A DNA stretch of 64,000 bases from Erigeron canadensis (Eukaryota > Streptophyta > Magnoliopsida > Asterales > Asteraceae), in assembly GCF_010389155.1 (NCBI RefSeq), contig NC_057766.1, positions 38,263,516 to 38,327,515 on the forward strand, in the 5' to 3' direction. The notes below the pieces were generated by a model that was given only the letters and a program-made list of their open reading frames with translations, had not been told where the DNA came from and made no database searches. Positions within the stretch are counted from its first letter, which is position 1. Every line of letters starts with the position of its first letter. Positions 48,301 through 60,497 of this stretch are shown one piece after another. The translations under genes and the position numbers were made by a program.

Positions 48301-49543
48301 TACTATTCACAAGTTATCCAACAAATCATTACAATGAACATAATGATCATCAACAAATTACTCCTGCATGGTACATATAGTCCAGGCCACCTTCATGAAT
48401 GCATTGAACTATTATTATCTTTTAGATACTATTATAGATATAAAATGTATGGTGGCTTCGTATAATCCAAATCAGTGTTGAACATACTGGTTTTCATCTT
48501 AAGTATTAAAACTACATTCTTGATTATACGCATAGGAAATTATATGAATTATTATGCATTATCAATTCGTCTTGAATTTTTGTTAAAATGAATTTTGGAT
48601 GGGCAGGAGAATTGCAAGGAGCACTTTGATGAGGAAGAAAGGGGGATTTTACCATTGATGGAGGCAACAGAGTTGACTCAAGGACAGCAAGAGAGACTAT
48701 TAGAGCAATCTTTAGATGTGATGCCCGGTACACACTCTCACCTCCTCAAGTTTTTTATGGAAGGCCTTCTCCCTCAAGAAGCCATGCTTTATCTTGATTT
48801 GATCACTAAATGCACCGACAAAGATCGAGCCGGCTCCATATACCGCTTCTTAGTCGAGTAAGTTCACTTCTTGTCGTGCATTCAAATGGTTCAACCTTTC
48901 GTGGCTCTTTCTGTCTCAAGGGATTGGTTGAACATAATACGTGGTGTCAAAATGGGTTCTGGAATCGAGTCATTTAGTGCGGGTCAAAACGGGCTTCAGC
49001 CAGTTGCTTTGACCTGAAAGTTGTTTTCCCAATTTTCTAAGAATACATATAGTAATTACTAACGCGGTTAAGTAAAATATTTCAGCCATTAGGAGGGGTT
49101 CCGTGCATTGAAAATAGACTTTTGGGTAACTTTTAACTCCGTTGCCCACAAATAAAAATGTCGAAATTACCACATCTAATTCAAACACCCCCACACTAAC
49201 TTTAAACATGGCCAAAGGGCCATTTATTTCCTATCAGTTACATTCATTCGTCATTGTGGGTCCTGTTTTTGATGTGTTTCTTTGAATCATGTGAAATTGG
49301 GCCGCATGATATACAACAATGATGAATGATCATGGAGCTCATGTTTCCATTTTGTAGGTCCTACTTTTGTTCGAAATAATTGTAACCCATTACTTGTAGA
49401 ATAGAATTATATGTGTAAACATACTATTTATCAGTTGATGAACAAAATATAAATGTGGGTTTTTGCTTTCGTTCAGGGAGCACCATGGAAAACGCAATGA
49501 GGGTCGCCCGACCATGGCATTGTTGTTAAAAGCCAAATCCTGA
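45386..49543 (+). CDS. Hemerythrin HHE-domain protein with GST-N-like region, 385 aa
   Basis: Exons 45386-46070, 47763-47917, 48607-48857 and 49477-49543 join in frame. The N-terminus MGNCSKTLKK has Gly2 and Cys4, a likely N-myristoylation/palmitoylation signal for membrane attachment. A basic, Pro-rich linker leads to a thioredoxin/GST N-terminal-like region (RLYGSPASPATSYIRFAI, then SSVTILRYLDAKFP). The rest is a helical hemerythrin-type region with His/Glu pairs (LQHKSLLWHLERM, LEHAQMEERILFPILE, CKEHFDEEERGILPLME, ending EEHHGKR). HHE proteins bind iron or other cations; in plants the role of this architecture is not established. The last exon is short, but its frame and stop agree with the acceptor at 49476. 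Confidence 0.85.
46425..47420. repeat. diverged segmental duplication inside intron 1
   Basis: Two copies of about 380 bases start near 46425 and 47030. Shared pieces include TTTCTTTGCAAAAGTGAATAC, GTTGAATGTGGACCCT and GTTGCATAGTGAAA, the latter also duplicated at about 46990 and 47040. It enlarges the 1.7-kb intron. Confidence 0.75.
47633..47706. repeat. 39-bp direct repeat
   Basis: CAACATAGAAGAATCCTGCA followed by GT and an AAAAATCAA tail occurs twice with period 39, in intron 1 just before exon 2 of the hemerythrin-like gene. Confidence 0.85.
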
Positions 49544-50469
49544 GTTGAGCTGCATTCCGAATTAAAACATCCCAACAGTGAGCGGATAAAGAATTGGGTA
49601 AAGTCAAAAGTGTGTGTCTAGGTGGTTAGTAACAATCGATTAAGGTAGTGGTTTGATGGTTGATTTGGCTGTGTATTATATGTATACTTCTATAAAATGT
49701 AATGTGTACTTGTGCCCATTAACCCAACCTAATTCCATATTAACAGCAACAACCATAGAAGAGGATGTAAAAAGGATGAAACTCCTGGCTTTCATGTATT
49801 GATTCGTAGGCTATGCATCTAAAAGTTGTATATTTTTTCTTCCTTTGATTGATCCAAGCTAAATGCAGTTGTCATTTTCAGCATTTTTTTTCTTTCTTTT
49901 CCGCAATTGATGAATTAGAGCTGGTAAAAATCGAATGGCAGGCTTAGTTGGTGATTTCTTACATTTAAAGACATTTTGCCTGTTGGTTGAAAAACTTAAA
50001 ATGCATTGATGTATTCACCAACATTAACGTTTGGAAATTTCAACTTTAAATGTGAGAAACGAGTATGGTTGTTATATTCATTAAAGCTAACAGGATGATC
50101 TACTAAATCTCGACTAATCAATCATGTGCTACCTTTGAAACTTTCATATGCAAAAGTTTTTGGTATGGTGGTGCAAGAGAAATGGTTGAGTGCGAGATGG
50201 GTACCAAATAATGAAGTAATTGTTGATGGTGACTTTGCTAAACAAATCAAAACTATCTCCTATCCAGCTATTGTCATACCGTTTAATGTCATAATAAAGT
50301 TTTCATCTAACAAATTGTCATATGAGGGTGTGAATAGGGATGTCGCAGAGGAGGGAAATGAGGGAAAGAGAGGTAGAGCTCGATAGCTATCTTTTGTCAT
50401 AAATGTTCCTATAATAGTCCACAGAAGTAAGAGGCTCGTAGAAGTTAGTACTGCACTAATGCTAACGTG
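49544..50469. other. 3' region of hemerythrin-like gene and spacer
   Basis: An anonymous open frame of about 85 codons (50126-50386) lacks an ATG at its start and matches nothing recognised. No other content. Confidence 0.5.
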
Positions 50470-50700
50470 CAGGGGCGGTCTCAGAACCTTGTTACGGGCG
50501 CAAAAACAGTTAGTGAAATTATTTGAGAAGTTCGTTTATGTGTATTTAATAAACAAATGAACACGAACATTAGTTCTCGTTTGTTTAGTTAACCTAAACA
50601 CAAACATATTGTTTTGTTCATTCGTATGCTCGTGAACATTTCTAAAGTTGTTCGTTACCATTCATTTATATTTCTGTTTCTTTATATATATTGGTGTATG
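50470..50700. mobile_element. left end of a hAT-like element, incomplete
   Basis: CAGGGGCGGTCTCAGAACC looks like a plant hAT end, but no matching right end or target duplication was found; only the first 20 or so bases support it. Confidence 0.35.
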
Positions 50701-50704
50701 GTGT

Positions 50705-51133
50705 CAGTGGCGGCTTAACTTTTTGGGTGGCCTTAGACAGAACCAATTTTGGAAGCCTTTTATTCAAAGTCTCTAACAAAAAAATCTCATTTTTATTCAA
50801 GCTTGGAATTGACAAAAATAAATGAAAATGCTTATAAATGACAAAATTACCTAATACAGGTAAGTAAAACAATATAAGTATGCAATCCTCACTTTTTAAA
50901 TTGTGTGATTATCTAAAGTTGAGAAAAAAAGTTAAAATGTCAAAGCCCAAATAGAAAAAGAAACTTAGAATTGGAGAATGGAATATGTGCTAGTTACCAT
51001 TTCAAACCGAGACAAAAGTGTGTTTATTACAATGACAAATCATTATTAGCCTAAAACTAAAATTTTGAGGCCTTTTTACAATTGGTGGCATTAGGTCTCC
51101 GCCTAATATATCACTTATATTGAGCCGGCTCTG
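50705..51133. mobile_element. hAT-like non-autonomous element, 429 bp
   Basis: The 8-bp sequence TATGGTGT is perfectly repeated at 50697-50704 and 51134-51141. Ends CAGTGGCGGCTTA and TGAGCCGGCTCTG are imperfect inverted copies. The inner GGTGGCCTTAG and CATTAGGTCTCCGCC are further partial matches. It carries no transposase. Confidence 0.85.
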
Positions 51134-51189
51134 TATGGTGTATATTACATAACTAACTAAAAACATAAATGGAAATGAAAAGGAACATT

Positions 51190-52165
51190 ATATTTTTTTT
51201 TTTGAATTTTAAGTTAGCTCTTATATTATAGTTAAAGAAAGTCATTACATTACAACGGCAGGTAGTTGAGTAATAAGTTGTGCGGCTACCCCCTTTTGAA
51301 TAGCAAACCCGATTCTACTAAATACAAAGTTTTGTGCCTTAAGGGTCGAGGAATTACTATTAACAACTTTCTGAACCCGTTTCAAAAAACGTACAGCGTC
51401 AGGGGCAAGAACACCAAAGGTGTCGAAACCAAACGGGACAAATACATGTTGATTCTCAAGACAAGTTTTCTCGTGTTTTGCAACTTTGCTCAACTCAGCC
51501 TTGAGGGCAGCCTGCCCCGCAACAAAACCATGGTCCATGAGTCCAACATGAGGGGACACTCTTGTTAAGTCTACACAAGCATGTTTCCCCCCTTCCCATC
51601 CGAATACAAGAATATCTGCGGGGCGTAAGGTGGACCTCCCTTATAAAGGATCGGTTAAGAAGTTCACAGGGGCCTTTTTTTGGCAGAGATCCCGACCCGT
51701 TTAAGGACATCACATAACACATCTCTCACCCAATCATGCCGATATTTAAAGCATGGTAGTTCTTTACAGTGGACTGCGTGCTCGCCGAAAGAATCCAAGC
51801 ATGCTTTACGACATATTGGACATGGCTCATCAACCGGGAACAAAGGTATCATCAACCGGTACTTAAGGATAGTTCGGTATTCCATAGCTGACATGTGTTG
51901 TCCTAGACCTTCGATAGGAGTGACAGATTAGAAATCCTAAGCGTGAGGGGCACGCAAACAATCAAACACAGCTCTTTGTCGGGGGGATAAAACAAACTTC
52001 TCCTCGATCCTCTTAACGATTTCGCTATATAAGCCATTCGCCAGAATTTTTTGGGCTTTAAGAGAGGCGATGTATTTTATATAGAAACCGCCAAGATCAA
52101 GAACGGGAAAAGAGCTATGCAAAAGGTCTAATGCACTCTTGTAATCCGAGTCTAATATGCTCACA
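51190..52165 (-). pseudogene. 5'-truncated retroelement fragment with zinc finger and endonuclease-like C-terminus
   Basis: On the minus strand several frames carry pieces of one protein: a helical stretch ending RAVFDCLRAPHA, a CCHC cluster (CPICRKACLDSFGEHAVHC), RHDWVRDVLCDVLKR, a segment with ADILVFGWEGGKHACVDL, and a last open part (GFVAGQAALKAELSKVAKHE, then FVFSRIGFAIQKGVAAQL). They are separated by frame changes and stops. The CCHC followed by a PD-(D/E)xK-like stretch resembles the C-terminus of retroelements with a restriction-like endonuclease; related pieces are often annotated in plants as reverse transcriptase-like. An A11 run on the minus strand (about 51189-51200) follows the stop, like a retroposed 3' end. 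No reverse transcriptase core is present. Confidence 0.65.
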
Positions 52166-52169
52166 TCGC

Positions 52170-52810
52170 ATATTATATATATTTAAACATTATTATGTGT
52201 TTGGGTATGTTTGTTTATGTTTTAGTTTTTGTGTTTATATATCCCTTTAAACAATTAAATACAAGTAAAAAGAAAAGTATTCATTCGTTTAAACTTAAAT
52301 GAACATGAATACCTGTTCATTAGCTATCATAAGCCGTTCTTTCATCTAGCCATTTTGCGAGTTATCTAGTTCAACCTGATAGAGATGTCACAACTAACCT
52401 TTGCGAAAATCAATTACATTAATTTCTATTCCGGGATTGCCAAACATTTTTTATGATATTAACAAACATAAAATTAAACTATAAAAAAATTTTAATCAGT
52501 TTTGAGTTATCAATTACTTTTTGAAACTAAATAATAAAATTTGAAAAATGATAAATTAACCTAACTCATATATTTAAAAATAACTTAAAACTTTAAAATT
52601 TAATAAATTTCTTTTATTTTTTTTTTCTAATTTACTCATAAAAATTTAGAGTAAAGCCGTGGTCGTAAACTATGGAGGGCCCACATTGGAGTAGCCGCGA
52701 AACAAAACAATTTGTCTCTTTTTTTTTTATGGCGGGAACTGAAACAAAAGAAAAGGGGGGAGAAAAAATAGTGAAAGATACGAAATTAGAATTAGAATAC
52801 AAGGCAAGCC
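52170..52810. other. spacer and promoter of RNase H2A gene
   Basis: Mostly AT-rich. GGAGGGCCCACATTGG at about 52675-52690 contains a site II-like GGGCCCA, about 130 bases before the RNASEH2A start. Confidence 0.5.
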
Positions 52811-55800
52811 ATGGGATCAGAAAGTGATGAGATTCATGAATGGGCTTCAACTCCGTGCATTATGGGCATCGATGAAGCCGGTCGCGGCCCCGTTTTAGGT
52901 TTCCCGTCCCTTCATCTTCTTTTTGTCATTTCATCAAACACCTTCCGTGCATTTTTAATTTGATTCTGATTGTGTTATTATGTTCCAGGTCCGATGGTTT
53001 ACGGATGTCTGTATTGTCCACTTTCTTACAAGAAAACCCTCTCCACTTTGGAATTTGCAGGTCCACACCAAACCTCCCCCTTTCTTAATTCTTAACCCTA
53101 AATAAATCTGTATATATTTTGTGTACGATTAAATATTGTTGTCTACATATCACCTCCTGTTCTATATCGAATTTTTATTACTTCGTGTTTTTATTATTAC
53201 TAGAATAGTAGTGCGTCTTGTCTTTTACTGTCTTTTAGCTTTTCGGTGTCTCGTTTCACTAGTTTTTTTAGTTTATGTTGTATAGTATGTTCATAGGATT
53301 TGCCTAGGTAAGTACTATGTTGGATCATGGGTATGTTTTCTGATAAATTCAAAGCTTTCGACTTTCCGCTAATCAAGTGTACTTTTTTTTTCTGATTGTT
53401 AATGGGTTGTCAGATTTTTACAACCTTTACATGTTTTCTAGACAAGTTTTATACCTTAACTTGATACTCATATCTATGATTTCTTCGGTGTTTATTCTGT
53501 CATCACATTGGAAGCTTAGTTTTGATATTTCTCGCCCATACGTTTATTCTTGGCTCTTTTGTTTATTTAGTTGTTTTTTTCTTCTGTATATGAAGAGCCT
53601 CTTCTGGGTGTTATGCAGATTCCAAGACGTTGAAAGAAGAGAAAAGAGAGGAATTGTTTGAAAGCTTAAAGGGTGATCAAACAATTGGTTGGGCTGCTGA
53701 TGTCATAGATCCTAGAGAGCTCTCAGCTAAAATGTTGCGAAAGTTAGTATGCAACTTACTCTCAATTATAATCTACCAGTAGCATTTAAATGACTAATTA
53801 CCATATGCTATATTTTTTTGTTTTTAACAGAAACAAGATAAACCTTAATGAGATTTCACATGACTCAGCCATGGGACTTGTCAAGAAGGTGCTAGGCATG
53901 GGATATCTTCTGACTGAGGTACACATTACAATCTAATACAGAGATAAAAGTGATTGTTGAGATTAATTGCACCAGTTTTGTCATGTTAAACAACATTTTA
54001 TGTGTTTGATCACTGGTCAAAGATTTTTCGTTAACTTAGTGTCAATCAAATGTTGCATTTGTCCTGCGAATAGAGCAAGTATGATGATCACCATTTTCAT
54101 GTCTTGATAAGTCTGATGAAAGCACATTTTAGCTATCGGGGTTATTAAAAATGCTACAGTTTATTATGCACATGCCTTAGTTCCTTCTCTCTTTTTTTTT
54201 CCGTTGAGCATGCATAGCATACTGATACAAAATGCCGCAAAAGCCTTTTTAAGCTACCATGCTACTAGTATGAGAAGGATTTATCCTCATGTGTGCCCTT
54301 TTATATAGAAAACTAAGTTAAGTAGTTGTAACACAACCTAGAGAGAGAATCTGGGAAATTTTCTTCGTTAATATCAAATGTAAATGAACTACAACTAGTA
54401 TTTAATTATTTATACAACAAACTAGACTAATACATATAACATAATTAGCATCACTTAGATGTACATGTTCATATCTACGAGTTGAAGAGATATCTGGAAA
54501 TTTAATCGATAGTAGCTGAGGGAAATTTCAAGAAAACTAATCAAGAACTGAACCTGCATTGGCTTAAATTTCTGCATTCACTTTTCTGTTAGTTTTATGA
54601 ATGCATGTGGACTCTTGACCGGTAGAACTTCACAGGTTTATGTTGATACGGTAGGAGATCCTGAAAAATACAGAGTTAAGCTTTCCGAGAGATTCCCATC
54701 TATTCAGTTTGTGGTTGCAAAGAAGGCTGATAGTCTCTATCCAGTTGTTAGTGGAGCAAGTATAGTTGCCAAGGTAAATTTCTATACCCCGAAGAGACTG
54801 GAACTCGAACTAAAGGTGAAAGTTTTGAGTCATTTATGGTTAAAGGGTAAATGTTGATGACCTGGCTTAGAACAAGAAACCAGTGAAAGTTGCGCATACC
54901 AAATGTATACAATCTTGTAAGTCATTTAAAATAGATTAATGTTTTGTTATTATAAAGTTCAGTGGAGAATATAAAAAAAGTGTTTGTGGGTCGGCCTAAG
55001 CTGACCTTACCCGGGGGTGTTTGGCTTGACAGTGAGATTTACTATGGATGTAGGTTTTAAATGGAAATGAGAATAGATACTTGCCATTTGTGCCTAAGTT
55101 GGTGAGTTGGATACCCATTTTGTAAATCCTACCCCATTATATTAACCAAACACTTGTAATAGGAATGAAAGTCACTCCCTCATTCCCATACTCATAAACA
55201 ACACCCTAACTTGTACTAAAAAGTTATCATCTGTTCAGAACCCATGGGTTCAAAGGCTTTTTGGTGATCATCTTAGATCTGCCCAGGATTACAACCTACT
55301 TGATAATTCAGGTGACAAGGGACCGAGCATTGCAAAATTGGACGTTTGATGAAACTGCTGAAAATATGCATAGAAACTTTGGATCTGGATATCCTGGAGG
55401 TGAGAGAATTTAGTTTCTTACATTTTAAAGATAGCAAGCTTACTTCTGTTGTTATTATTATTATTATTGTTTGTCTCGTTGGCATTAGTGACCGTCTCCA
55501 AATTAGTTTACTTGTCTAGTGATTACTTGCAATGAATTTTTATGCAGATCCCAGCACTAAAGACTGGTTAGAACATCATAAACACCCAGTATTTGGCTTC
55601 CCATCATTGGTTCGCTTTAGCTGGGGCACATGTAATGCATACGTCAAAGGCGGTGTTGAAGTGTTATGGTGAGCTCTCATTTCAATAATCAATTATCATC
55701 ATCTTTGTTAGTAGCTTCTGAAGAGGTTACTATACCTACGTTCTTGTTATTACAGGGAAGCAGACAAAGAAGACGACGATGATGAATCCTCAAGTAAGAC

Positions 55801-55936
55801 GCGCAAGCGGCAATCAAAGCTGAGTAATCTCGGTTTCACTGGAGTGAAGAGAAGAAGCGAAGATATTGAATCAAGCGGAAAAGGTCGATGCAAGTTTTTT
55901 CAATCTCGTAAACTCGAACAGCTCTCCCGTTTCTAA
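52811..55936 (+). CDS. RNASEH2A: Ribonuclease H2 subunit A, 299 aa
   Basis: Eight exons, 52811-52898, 52989-53060, 53619-53742, 53831-53918, 54636-54773, 55312-55399, 55548-55668 and 55756-55936, join in frame. The type 2 RNase H catalytic residues are present: Asp21-Glu22 in GIDEAGRGP, Asp128 in VYVDTVGDP and Asp156 in KKADSLYP. Also conserved are DSKTL (54-58), [12 protein letters not shown] and the [14 protein letters not shown] loop. RNase H2A is the catalytic subunit of the nuclear enzyme that cuts single ribonucleotides and RNA in RNA-DNA hybrids, with subunits B and C. The C-terminus is acidic then basic and ends in [11 protein letters not shown], with a PIP-box-like look that is inference only. 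Intron 4 (53919-54635) is the longest. The gene looks intact. Confidence 0.96.
55013..55207. mobile_element. MITE remnant in RNASEH2A intron 5
   Basis: The left GGGGGTGTTTGG and right AACAACACCC are inverted, and the inner part has ATGGAAATGAGAATAG against CTCATTCCCATACTC. It resembles the GGGTGTTTGG Tourist-like family; no clean target duplication. Confidence 0.4.
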
Positions 55937-56284
55937 CCACAAGACATCCGTATGGCGCCATAAAGTCAGATGATATTGTATTTGTGCCAACTCTTCCAGA
56001 ACTTTGCATTTTCCTTATCAATTCCATTGTCTTTTTATATATATAGTTTTTTCATCGTTGCATTTTGCCTGAACCTATTTTGAATGGTTGGGGAGATATG
56101 AAGTGTGCACTTCAATGTTTATCTGATAATACTCGATAAACACCAAAGTTTATTAACAAAATGAAACATAAAAGGCCATACAAAAATCAAAAGACAAAAG
56201 CTAACTAAAATAAGCTTGAATGTCTTTGACAATTATATTAATGATTGTTATTCAAAGAAAAATGATCATTTAAAGAAAAAACAA

Positions 56285-57424
56285 TTAAAACCATTTATTT
56301 AACAGCTCATCAAAGTCCCAGTCTTCCTTGAAATCAATTCCACCGTGTAGGGATGAGCATGGGTCAAAATCTGGCCCGACATTGACATTGGCATTTGAAG
56401 GTTCACCCACTATAGGAACACTATTATTCCACCCTAGTACAGAAGAATTATTCGAGCCAATTTCAGATACATTATTCGAGCCGATTTCAGAAGCATTATT
56501 CGAGTCAATCTCAGACATGTTGGAAGTAGAGAAGAACCTCGGGGCTGTCTTGATCATCATGGGGTCAAGATCTGGCCCGACATTGACATTGGCATTTGAA
56601 GGTTGACCAAGCATAGGAACAACATTATTATTCCACCCTAATAAAGAAGGATTAATTGAGCAGATTTCAGAAGCATTATTCGAGCCAATCTCAGACATGT
56701 TGGAAGCAGACAAGAACATCGGGGCTGTCTTGATCATCATGGGGTCAAAATCTGGCCCGACATTGACATTGGCATTTGAAGGTTGACCAAGCGTAGGAAC
56801 ACCATTATTATTCCACCCTAATACAGAAGGATTATTTGAGCCAATTGCAGAAACATTATTCGAGCAGATTTCAGAAGCATTATTCGAGCAAATCTCAGAC
56901 ACGTTGGAAGTAGACAAGAACCTCCGGCCTGTCTTGATCATCATGAGTTCATCTGCCCTTGTCTCCACTTTCTTCCTTAATTCCACCAGTGACGAAAGAT
57001 ATTGTTCCAACTCAACCACATCATTCATCTCTTCAACGGGCTCTTCATACCACTTGGCTCCACTTTGGCTAACCGGAACCTTCACTTTACGTTTCTTCTC
57101 TATCTCTAACTCCCTAGAAACCTGCACATAATGCTGATTATATTCATCAATTGCCAAAGGGGGTACCGAATGCTGAGTAACTGCATTATTCTTATTGTTA
57201 TCATGACCAAGATAGCGGTCTATGAGGACGTCTGCATTGGGATGACCAAATGCAAAAACCTTCTCACCAGGAGACTTAACCAGAATAGCGACTCGGGCAC
57301 CAGTCAAAACACAAAGTTCTGATGCCTTCTTGAACAGTCCGGTTCTACGTTTAGAGAAAGCTACTTGCCTAGTTTTGTTTTTTTCAATTTTTTTGATTAC
57401 TATCTTTCTCTTGCCTTTGGGCAT
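56285..57424 (-). CDS. Type I MADS-box protein (M-alpha, AGL62-like), 379 aa
   Basis: A single-exon gene, usual for type I MADS genes. Residues 1-60 form the MADS domain (KIEKNKTRQVAFSKRRTGLF, KKASELCVLTGARVAILVKS). An AGL62-type extension follows (GEKVFAFGHPNADVLIDRYL), then a predicted helical region, then three long C-terminal repeats. I chose the ATG at 57422-57424, where MPKGKRK begins the MADS domain. An upstream in-frame ATG (57538) lies beyond the TATA box and is not likely used. AGL62-like proteins act in female gametophyte and endosperm development in Arabidopsis, usually as heterodimers; the role here is inference. Confidence 0.93.
   Translation of the reverse strand: MPKGKRKIVIKKIEKNKTRQVAFSKRRTGLFKKASELCVLTGARVAILVKSPGEKVFAFGHPNADVLIDRYLGHDNNKNNAVTQHSVPPLAIDEYNQHYVQVSRELEIEKKRKVKVPVSQSGAKWYEEPVEEMNDVVELEQYLSSLVELRKKVETRADELMMIKTGRRFLSTSNVSEICSNNASEICSNNVSAIGSNNPSVLGWNNNGVPTLGQPSNANVNVGPDFDPMMIKTAPMFLSASNMSEIGSNNASEICSINPSLLGWNNNVVPMLGQPSNANVNVGPDLDPMMIKTAPRFFSTSNMSEIDSNNASEIGSNNVSEIGSNNSSVLGWNNSVPIVGEPSNANVNVGPDFDPCSSLHGGIDFKEDWDFDELLNKWF
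56370..56960 (-). repeat. in-frame repeats of 60-68 codons in MADS C-terminus
   Basis: Three copies, each with MMIKT, SEIxSNNASEI, PSxLGWNN, GQPSNANVNVGP and DFDP. The DNA block beginning TCTGGCCCGACATTGACATT is at 56370, 56571 and 56751 (steps of 201 and 180, both multiples of three). Within each, SNNxSEI is itself repeated 2-4 times. Confidence 0.9.
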
Positions 57425-57525
57425 TTTGTTGTTGTTGATGCTACTGTGATTAATCATGGAAGAGATATTAATTATGGGTGTTTTGTTTGATCGATCATAG
57501 GTTAAAAGAATGTATAATATGGGAG

Positions 57526-57534
57526 TATTTATAA
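57526..57534 (-). promoter_or_regulatory. TATA box of MADS gene
   Basis: TTATAAATA on the minus strand, about 102 bases upstream of the chosen start codon. Its position argues against use of the upstream ATG at 57538. Confidence 0.6.
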
Positions 57535-57538
57535 GCAA

Positions 57539-58020
57539 AACCTCAAAATAAGATTTTGGAGATCTTATTTTCTTTGGAAATATATTTAGGACAAAAATAT
57601 GTATGGTTAGTTTTCTGTTATATTGTTAGAAATTTTGTTATGCTCTAAACCAACTATAACTAAAATTGGTTTTTTGAAAGAGAAATCATTTTTTTAAATA
57701 CATTTATTTCATCGACACACATTATTATTAGTATTATTATAATAAAACATCATTTTCATGTTATTATTATTATTAATTTATTATTGTATATACCGAATAT
57801 AAAAACATATAAATTCCGTTTTTAACAAATATAAAAAAATGATATTTCTAAAATATCATAGCCTAAAGATGGATATCGTATCGTGTAGAAAGACATATAA
57901 CTACATGGTAGTTTATATAGTTAATATCTTCATTTATTCTCAATAAATAAATAAATGTAACCACTTCCGATGTACTCGTAATAGGAAAAAATATATAAAA
58001 AAAAAATGGGTTAAAGAATA
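57539..58020. other. AT-rich spacer between divergent MADS and eS25 genes
   Basis: Contains ATTATTATTA-type runs at 57722-57785. No gene recognised. Confidence 0.55.
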
Positions 58021-58028
58021 TAAGGTCA

Positions 58029-58105
58029 GGCCCAATAAACAAAGCCCACAAAACAGAACCAACCAAAGTTCGGCCTTGTAAAAACAAAACCCTAGTTATA
58101 AATAG
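58029..58105 (+). promoter_or_regulatory. ribosomal-protein-type promoter: site II motifs, telo-box, TATA box
   Basis: GGCCCA (58029-58034) and AGCCCA (58043-58048) are site II-like motifs. AAACCCTAG (58087-58095) is a telo-box, and TATAAATAG (58097-58105) is the TATA box, about 103 bases before the ATG. A second AAACCCTAG lies in the leader at 58155-58163, followed by AGCAGCAGCAGCAGCAC. This combination is typical of plant ribosomal protein genes. Confidence 0.75.
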
Positions 58106-58207
58106 ACCCCAAACCCAGAAAATGTTTACATAAGCGCAACTTCTCTTTGCAAACAAACCCTAGCAGCAGCAGCAGCAGCACACTTCCTCTTTACAGATCA
58201 AGACTTG

Positions 58208-59627
<1,420 letters not shown>

Positions 59628-60497
59628 GAGAAATGTTAGGGGTTACTTGTTTTCTTGAGACAATGTTGAAGCATGATTTTCTTGTTTTCTCCCTCTAGTT
59701 TTCTTTATTGTAAGATTGAGTACCTTTTTTTGCCATCTTAAAAGGCCTCCAATGCTATATTATCAGACTTAGTTGTGCATCTTTGTCTCTTTGACTAGAA
59801 AGTCATGATTAGTTTTACTTTTTTTTATTGTCATATACTCGTATTAATGGTATTCATCATATCTTTGAATCTGTTGTGCATCATGCTCGATATTCTGTTG
59901 CTATACAGATAATCTGTGCAATTTGTACATAATTTCATGAAATGTTTTTGGTTTTTTGTTTTGAATCGTTATGTTGAAATGGTCAATCGATTTTGGGTTT
60001 GGAATATTTGCCACATATACTCAAAACCAACCCTCTGGACTGGAGATCTGTAGAAAGTTACAAAGCTGCTGTTATCTCATATTATTTTGATAGTGAAATG
60101 ATCCAATAACATACAGCTTGACCGAGGCTTGTCATACGATAATCTTTTCATGGCTGGTTGTTTGAAACTTAGAATAATATGTATGTGCTGCATCAATACA
60201 CCAACCGATCTCTGATTTCTTGACTTTGGAATGGTTGCTCAGCTTTAATCAATGAAGTGCTTGCTAAGCGGTGCGTAACAAATTTATTTATTACAAGTCG
60301 TTTTCTTTGTTGGTTGGCGTGGTGAAAAGGCTGCATAAAACATGCAAAGAAGTTGTAAAACAAGATCAATAGGAAGCAAAATTTCTTTTTTTAAAAATAA
60401 TTAATTACTCTACATTATTTAAGGAGCAGTACTCTTACTACTATAACATCTAAAAAAGCCCAACAAACTGTATTCGAAAGTAGAAATAGAAAGAAGA
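59628..60497. other. spacer between eS25 and VTE4
   Basis: No gene recognised. The right end presumably holds the VTE4 promoter and leader; AAAGCCCAACAAAC near 60454 is a weak site II-like motif. Confidence 0.5.

Noticed and set aside
50126..50386. 86-codon ORF
   Set aside because: Opens with GTG, has no recognised relatives and lies in a repeat-rich spacer.
57425..57538. 38-codon N-terminal extension of the MADS protein
   Set aside because: The TATA box at 57526-57534 overlaps it and family proteins start at MPKGK.
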